Shown in pieces: positions 52,401-61,400 of a stretch of DNA of 64,000 bases; the stretch's first letter is position 1; every line of letters begins with the position of its first letter. Source of the stretch: Beta vulgaris subsp. vulgaris (taxonomy: Eukaryota; Streptophyta; Magnoliopsida; Caryophyllales; Amaranthaceae); the NCBI RefSeq assembly GCF_026745355.1, contig NC_079206.1, forward strand, positions 12,306,779-12,370,778, read 5' to 3'. The notes under the pieces are model-generated. The model was not told the DNA's origin, did not search any database, and saw only the letters and a list, made by a program, of their open reading frames with translations. The translations under genes were made by a program, and so were the position numbers.

Positions 52401-55400
52401 TGATAAACTGCATGAATTATCAGGCAAATAGAACAGAAAAGGCCACAGCCTATATTATATCTTGACAATTGCCAACAAAGTCAAAGCACGTTATTCCATG
52501 ATGTATTATTCTTGAACAGTCTATATATTTGATGCAAGAGGACAAATGAAAGTTATTAATGCATTAGCATAAACTAATTTTCCCTATTAATAGTAGGAAG
52601 ATAAGCATTTATTTGAGGTGCATCTGAAAAGCTTACTTTCAGGGACAAGGATTCATCGACAAGAGAGCACAATTTTCTAAAAACTGCTCAAAGGCTGACT
52701 CCCAAGTCTCAACATCGGAAGTGGTAATATATATTTTTATACAAGTAGAAGTCATTTTAGATTGCTGAAACGTAAATTGGGTAGAAATAGGTACTGACTT
52801 TCAAGTTTCAAGTGCCAAGTACATCATGGAAGAACAGTTTTTAATAAACAGGTACAATTGGAAAAAATGAAGTAATTTAGGTATACAAACCAAAATCTTT
52901 GTGGTGAACTGGATCATTCAGCCCTTGCATAAATGCTCCAAGTAAAAATTCCTCCGGAAAGAGTGCTTTGCAGTTTCCCTGATTCTTCCATTCAATCTCC
53001 AGAAACGACTTCATGATCAGGCATCTAACTGAAGTATACAAAAGAAGGCAATTAATTATAGAGGAATGGATAACTACATCGATAGGCAAGAATCTCAACG
53101 CATAAGACTGCTCTTCAAAGTGCATAATTTAGCTGCAAACAAAAGTTGAGTAATGCTTGCTTACCATGAGGATTATCATGCAATAGTCCACGTTCCCATA
53201 AAATAGCTATCCAGTCAAATTTGCCACCAAGCACATCAAATTGTGGATTCAATGGTTCAGGATCCATGAAACTTCCATGGGAACCACAAGATCGAAGTAG
53301 AAGTTTAATCTGCACATGTGTAAAAACTAAAAACAATTGAATTCTTAAACAGCTGATCCATTTTTACAGGTAATGAATCTATTATAGGAACAGTAAACGA
53401 AAAAATCTGAAAGCTTAAAACAAGGCCAATTATGCAGTATAATCTGTGAAGAATGAGCCAGAATAATGTTGCCGGAAATTGGTTGTGGTGAAGCAATGAG
53501 AGTGATGCTTCTTTTTTTGTTTTTTATTTTATTTGTTGGTGTGGAAGTGTGGGAGCTTGAATGCTTCAATTCTTCAACAACGGCGTCTAATTAAATAAGT
53601 ACTTTCATAAGAATTACTATGTTATCATTTTGGTCGCTATATTATCATAAGAGTTACTTTCAAGATGCCATTAATTACCAGTACAAATAAAAGTTACTAT
53701 ATTATTATTTTGGTCACTATGTAATTTCAATTATTGTTTTATGAATGTAGTTCCATATAGAATTATCAGAGTTACTAACTTACTAATACTGTCATTTTGG
53801 TCACTATGTAATTTTAATTTTTCTATTTTTATAACTGTAGTTACCTATACAATTATAAGAGTTATTTTGGTCACTATGTACTTTTAATTGTTTATTATGA
53901 GTATAGTTACCTATACAATCATAGGACTTATTACCATTTTGGACACTATGTACTTTTATTTGTTTAATTTTTATGACTATAGTTACCTATACAATCATAA
54001 GAGTTACTATATTAGTATATTATCATTTTTGTAACTATATGATTTTATTAGTTTAATTTTTATGATTGTAGTTACCTATATGATCATAGGAGTACTATAT
54101 TATCATTTTGGTTACTATGTTTATTGGGTTAATCTTTCGATTTATTTTTTTCATAGACGTGAGATCCTGCATTTTACTAAACATTCTAAGTTTGATGATG
54201 ATGATATTGATTTTGATAATCAACTGAAAAAAGTTGTTTATGCTCCAATTAGGCGTCTTCCACAAGCTCAAATAGTTGATGCTTTGGTGTTGCCTGATAT
54301 GAATGGTTTTGGGGCGATGTTCTTGCTAGGTGCCAGAATCCAAGTCTAGAAGGGTTGATATTTTTAAGGATGTTGAACAGATGAGGAAGAAGACCATTAA
54401 AGAGGAAAAAAAGAATATTAATGGTTGATGACAAGAAAAAGAAGATAGCAGATGAGGAGAAAAAGAAGACTAATGGCTCATGACAAGAAAAAGAAGATGG
54501 CTTCATTTATGGTTTGGATGTTGTAATTAGTTCTCATTTATGTTTTCTTTTTTAAATTCATGTTTTTAGGGTCACTATGATATAAGAGTGTGGCTATGGT
54601 TTTTTTCATCTCTCAAAATATATAGAGATCAAACAGAAGACAGCACATAGTTACTAGTATGTAGATTATCTTATTATGAATTTGATTACTTAGCTTGATC
54701 TATACTAAATGTCTCATAGTGACCTTTTTATCGAGATAGTAACTGTGAATTTTTATGAAAGTTTATGAGCTTTTTATGTTCATGCAAAAGGTGAAAAGGA
54801 TAAGGAGAATATTAAAGAGACACTTTGTGTCCCTATGTCATTGATGGTGCAGCGATGCTAGCAACTCTTCATCTCCTCCCTTGACTGAGTCAACAATTCA
54901 CACATGTGAAGCCTTTCGTCCACACTAACAGGTCCACACAAGACTTCTTTAGGGGTGTCTCTCTTACAGTAAATTACGAAAGAAGCCAAAAACACCAAAC
55001 CCTTAAATTCAGATATATCAGCCAAACACAGATAAAGGGAAAGAGACATAATTAATCATCCCTCAAGCAATCTAAAAGACCTGCAAGCATCCGCAGTCAA
55101 GTGCATAAGCTAATGCTAAACGGAGAGCAATTTGCAAATCCATTCTAATGTCCTCCTGAACCTGGATGGGAAGAGGTAATGAGGAAAAGATTGTAAGAGA
55201 CCCTAAGGGTGCGTCTTAAAGTACTTTTGTTGCTGAAAAATATCACAAGCTCGAACTTGATGAGCCACATTTATTCGCAACCCTGACAAGAAACATTCCA
55301 AGGCTATCCTCTAATATGCTTTAAATACACCAGACTTCAAAAGGCCCTCCAACCAAAGAGTCATGACATTGCAATAGCAGTTTAGAATAAAAGTGGATGT

Positions 55401-58400
55401 GCAAGGAACTACAAGCTTCCCCTTATTTAGGACTCTGGCATTTTCTAAATTTCCCCTCTGACACATCAGTGGCAAAGCATTGAATGGAAGTCTTGCTGAA
55501 ATTCCTTGTTGACTTGCTTTGTTGGCACCCCACAAGTAGTCACTATGGTGCCTAATTTAACCACATTAGAAAATTCACCAAACGAGTCATCCGCCACCCT
55601 ATTTGATGGGTGAGGTTTGTAGTGTATGTCAAAGTCGAAATTCATGAGCTTGCTTACCCAACTCGGATACTCAACCCCTACTTCAGGCTGCTTCAATAAG
55701 ATTTGTTTGATGATGAAACATGACCCAATAATTAAAGTCATCATTTTGGATAATACTTCAGGCTATAGCCATGAGCTCCATGTCATGTCTGAAATTTAGG
55801 AGCTCCCGAGTACCAAGGTTTAACAGATAGAGCAAAAGGATGTTACCCTTACATTCGTACAGCGCCAAGCGCATAAATTGATGCATTGGACGCCAAAATG
55901 AAGAATTGTGTGAAATCCATCATAGCCAGATGGGTACTCAGTTCATGGCATTTATAGTTGAGTAAAGGCCTCGAAGGCAGCAGTAGTCCACCCAAACTGA
56001 TCTCTCCTCAAGACCTGAACTCGTTGGGCATCAGCAAGGCTATTTGAGCATACCCCACTATGAATTTGCTGTAAAAGGTAATACCCTCTCAAACCAAGAA
56101 AACCCCGCAACTCCTTCAAATTTTCTACTTATTCGCTGCTACACCAGCAGCATATATTACATAACCTAAATAAGCCACCTTCCTCTTACCATATCCCACT
56201 TTCTATATTAGCATACAACTCGGGGGAACTAATATCTCCTGAAATCAAGGACAATTGGTGGTCACAACATTGTTGTTCATCCATACCACATATATCCATA
56301 TTATTGAAAATCACCAAAAAAGACGTTGCGTTAGCTGCAAGAACGAACTAACTTATTCATGAAATGTACCATCCCGTATTTTCACTCCTAATTTTTCGCG
56401 GATATTTACCCTCAAATATTTTTTTTACGTTAATAATGCAATGGTTTATTTCTAAAAATAATTATAGTCTAAAATATATCTTTGTGAACTTCAGAAAAGA
56501 TATATTTATTTAGTATAGTAATATACCTATTTAGGAAAATAGATTACGTATTTTATATTAAAATTTGAGCATATTATATTTAACGTTATTGTCGCACATT
56601 TGGACTTTGGACCGTTTGGGTAGCAATCGTAGCATAAAAGGGTCTGAAAATCAGCCTTGGAGGCCGACACTTTTCAGGATTTTTGGAGGAGATTTTCAGA
56701 GTTATTAGGATATGTAACCTCCTCTTAATCTCCTTATTATTGCCTTTTAAATAGGGATGTGAAAAACTAACCCAACTCGTTTACCAAACCCGAACCCAAC
56801 CTGAAATAAGCGGGTTTGGGTTGAGATTTTTGACCCATTTAAGTAAATGGGTTGACACGACTTACCCATTTAATTAAATGGGTTAGGTTAAGGTTGACAT
56901 TTTCAACTCGAAATTAACCTGCTTTGACTTGTTTAACTCATTAAAATATAAATTTTCTGAAAAGTTGTGTTAAAGTTGGAGAAAATTTTAAAAATACTGA
57001 TTGAAGAACACAAATACTGAAAAGAAAATATAATCATGCATACTTTATGTGAATTTATTGTTAAGTTTTGATAAAAATTTAATAGTAATAAATATGTAAA
57101 TGGGTTAAATGGGTTATATGGGTAACCCATTTAATTAACAGGTCCGTCAAGGTTGAGTTTTTCAACCCGTTTAATAAACGGGTTAGATTCGGGTTAGGAC
57201 ATGTTAAACCCGTTTATTATAAACCCGAACCTAGAAACGACCCAACCTGATATGTTAATCAGCCGTACAGTTTTAAATGCCAAAATCCATCACCCTTATT
57301 ACTAGCACTGTAACCTCCCAAATTACACCTTATTATTAGTCCTTTTGAGCTGTTTCAACAGCAAATATCTGCTGGCACATTTTCCCCGCTGCTGCCATAA
57401 GACTAAGAAGAGAAAAGAGATAAAACTTCATCCTTGCTCGGCGCACAAATCACCATTTTTACTTTTTTACACAAATATTTCTACATTTTTCCTACCATTA
57501 CTCTTGGGTTTCTAAATATCTTTTGGTGGCTAGGAGAGGAGCATTAAGAAGACGTAACGGCACAAGGAGAAGACATCTAGATAAAATAGCTTCATTCCTC
57601 CAGTTGGCCCAGGAAACTAATGGTTCTCCTAGAGTAGTTAGAATTTGCATAGGAATTATTTAGTGTTAATATTTAAGTTGGGTTAGTGTGTTTTAGGGTG
57701 GGTGGGAATATTTTTCATGTTAGATGTTAGTTTGCATTAATTTTTATGAACTATGTTATTATATGATTATTGTGACATCTGTGATTTGAATAATCTGTAT
57801 GTAGGTTTGTTGATATTCAAATAGAGTTTTGTTCATATGAATTATGCTTTGTATGTTAAACATTGCACTCTAAGCATGAATTATATCTTGTAACTTGTAA
57901 GTATGGCCTAAACATGTTAAGTATGGTGTTGGGGATTATTGTTAATTGTCATTAGTTGGAATGTAATGAGTTAAAATCATAATTTTGTCTTTGGGTTTTC
58001 CTCGGACGAGGTGTGCGTCGCGATCCGTGATGGTTGTTGCACCTCGCACCGGGTCTTGGTTGCTTGGCTCTTCGTTGTGGCTCGCCTAGTTCCTCCAGCG
58101 GGGCTGCGTCACAACTTCCAATGGTTGGTTGTCGTCTCTTAGTCCTTGCTTGCTGTTTTTGAGGTGCATGTATCACTTGTTTATGCATGTGTGTTGTACT
58201 TGGTAGTACACTGGTGTTAGCCATGAGGGATATTGATCATTATCATATTAATTGGTTCATGTTCATCTTATTTTTGGGTTGGTTGTTATAAACTCTAACT
58301 TGTGAAGTTTAATCTTGATTCATGGTTTTGTTAACTTTGTTAAGAAGTTATATTATCTTAGTTATGTTTCGGGTATTGTTTATGAATTGCTTATATAATT

Positions 58401-61400
58401 TTGTCCATTTGAGTTGATCTATATTTATGGATGAATGGGGTTATAATATGATGTTTGGGTTGAAATACGTTATGGTGGATGCGTTATCAACATTACAGCT
58501 CAAGTGAAAAATAATGCTGCTTTAAGCGCTAATTTGCCGAGAGTTATGTACCGGGGATATTATGACTAACATCGTAATTAACCTTTACTCAAACTCATAT
58601 GACTAGTGTATGGTTTTAAGGTGCGAAAAGTTATTATCAAGGTTATATTATTTTTTGGTTTTACTGGTGAGCTAAGTTATTTTTTCGGTTTATTCACCCC
58701 CTATGGTATTTCAAAATTCATGGGGTACCCCTATTGTTTCAAAATACATGAAAAGCCCTTAATGACTAATGGTGTCGACTTTCGTTAGTCATTAACCCTA
58801 AATAACCCCTTAACCCTAATTAAGCCTCCTAACCCCCTAACACCCAAACCCTCACCCTAAACCCTAACCCCAACCACCACATGGGAGTGGCACATCCCCC
58901 CTCTTCCCTCCCCTACGAGCTAGCTTGAGAGAGTAGTTATATTCATCACATTTATTTATATTCATCATGTTTATGGAAATGCTTGATTGAATGCCTTAGT
59001 CGTTAGAATATGTATTGGGTAAGATACTAGGCCAATCTAGCGAGCTTGAGAGATTATTTAGAGTACCAATGGATGAATAATTCCCCTGAACTGATCCCCA
59101 TTGTTGATTCTCATTGTGATTGCTTGGTTTATGAATGAGTTAATTAATGGATGCCCCATCCTGATTATTATTTTTTTTACAAAGGAAATAAAGAAATAGG
59201 GAGGATCCCACAAGAGGGGCCACCCTAAAGCATCCTTTCGGATGATCAAAGAGAAAGCATGAGCCGGAGAGTCGAACCAATAAGACAGATTTGAACAAGA
59301 GTGACCCCGGTGAGTCATCCAATCCGCCGCCGAATTACCTTCTCTAACTCCATGGTTGATACAAACATCTTCAAAGCAATTTAAGTCTTGCCCTGCATCC
59401 ATAATAAGCGAATCAATATCCCAGGGGATTTTCCATATCCTTTTTATAGCCTGGATAACACTCAAGTTATCCCCTTCTATAATTAATCTCTTAGCGACAA
59501 GCACAACTAGGGATGCCCCTCCCTAATGTTATTTTTCGTATTGTCTTTTCATTTATAAATCTTACAAAAAAAGCCATAGACTTGGCTTAGCTTATCATAA
59601 ATCGATATTTATTAGTGATTCCCTTAGTCCTTGTGAATTCGACCCTTTACTTGCCCTAGATTGGGTAGTTTAGGTATCTTTGACGTGTTGACAACGAGCG
59701 CGTCAGTCTCATTGTATGACTTGTTTATTAATAATCTTATAACTCTTATGTGGATCCTAATTGGGCTGGGAGAACTATTAGTTGCTCTCCCTTGATTATG
59801 GATGTTTGTTGATAATTTTGCATGTTAATCTGACGCATTTGGGTTTCATGACTAGGGTTATGAGATAGAGGTTGATGTGTTTGATTAGGAGGATCTTGTT
59901 ATATACTTTCTATGTTTTGATATTGGTATTTTTGCAGTTATGTTACCTCCTTTTGGATATTTATGGATTAATTCTCTTTGGGATTTAATTATGATGTTTT
60001 TATTAGTTTTAAACTTTAGAGTGACGTTGTCTCTTTTGACAATATTTCAGCTATCGTCATTTACTTAATATATTAAACTATTTCATTTATATTATGCTTG
60101 TGATCGGACGAAGTGTTACATAAATTATTGAAAGGTAGTTGATGTCTTCACGAGACCACATGGCACAACAAGGAACTCATATTGCCCCTCTTGAGTATGT
60201 AAAGTCGTCTTGGGCACGTCCACTTCACATACCTACATCTCATCATGATCGGCCTTGACGTCAAGTTTGGAAAATATGTATGAACCATGTAACTCATCAG
60301 TAGCTAATGAAAGATCGGTATAGGATATTTGTCGAGCACTGTCACCTTGTTTGAGGCTCGATAATCGTCACAAAAGCCCCCATCAACCATCCATTTTCTT
60401 GACAAGAAGCACTGGAGTTGAAAAAAGACTAGTTGATTTACACTAGGGATCTTTCTATTTGGTACTTCTCTGGTTACACATAGCCTTGTTTAGGATGAAC
60501 TGGGTGCAATCTCCTTATGCTAAAGAAGTCTCATGGCTCATAAAAGAATGATGAAGAAAGGCTGGAGTGCTTAATTGTGGGGGATGCTTTCATAGACAAT
60601 TGATGGAACACTTGGAATTGGAAAGAAAAACATACCAACATAACTTTTAGGGCAGATTTTGCTCATGTCAAGAAACTCAATATCTTTTATGAGTCTATCG
60701 TATCGTTGAAACCAAGTGTAAGATTCTGAGCAACAATTGAAGTTTCTTTGTCTTGTAGATATATTGTTATGCAATAGCTTGAGGGTATAACATTTTTACC
60801 TTAGCTCTCCTTTCATATTAGGGTGACACCCTAAGTCTTTACACTAAACGGCATAGGACTTATCAAAAAAAAAGTTACTAATTGATGCTGGACTGCAGAG
60901 CCCTAGAAAAAGGTAGCTTAGTATAACTGTCAATATTATAAGATAGACTGATTTCAGCATGAAGTTTAAATTTTTGTGCCTGAATTATTCAATCTCAGAT
61001 CTTTGACCACCAAATAATCATTCTGGGAGGAAACTAATCTTTCTAAAAGAAATGGCTGGTTAGACACAAAATCAGATAAAAAGTAGAAAACTCCATTTTC
61101 CTAACGTCTTAATATGTTTATGTACGTTTGAAATTTCTGCCAGACATATACAGCTTCCAACGCTCAAAAAGACATCTCAGATTATTATGAGACTAAGGAC
61201 TGGTAATGGGACTCTTATGGTTTAGTTAGCCTGCCTTGGATAATAAAGGTTTTAGTCTACATCAATAAAGTGTCTACACTATACAGTCTATTCCAGCCAA
61301 TAATCATAGAGGGGGAGAGGGGAAGAAGCTCTGTATACGAACCTGGTGATTCCATGCAGCTTCAACCAAGTGAGTGCCATACTCATCAAGCATCTCATAG

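Larger units (their letters stand above)
56365..60120 (+). mobile_element. 3.76-kb LTR-like insertion splitting the gypsy RT
   Basis: Starts TGTACCA and ends TGTTACA, giving inverted termini of 6 of 7. The two gypsy halves lie exactly on either side. Flanks TGAAA and TAAAT match at 3 of 5 positions. Inside are blocks of GGGTTAAATGGGTT-like repeats (56755-57250), a GC-rich patch (57995-58150), a telomere-like patch (58790-58880) and a nested LINE fragment. A long solo LTR is the simplest reading. Confidence 0.65.
53310..61342 (-). other. Largest intron of methyltransferase gene (exon 4-5)
   Basis: 8.0 kb containing a minisatellite (53600-54130), a degenerate unassigned coding-like patch at about 54150-54530, and a Ty3/gypsy fragment split by a large LTR-like insertion. 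Confidence 0.8.

Noticed and set aside
57952..58224. Basic minus-strand open frame of 90 codons
   Set aside because: Lies in a GC-rich patch of the LTR-like unit and has no family features.
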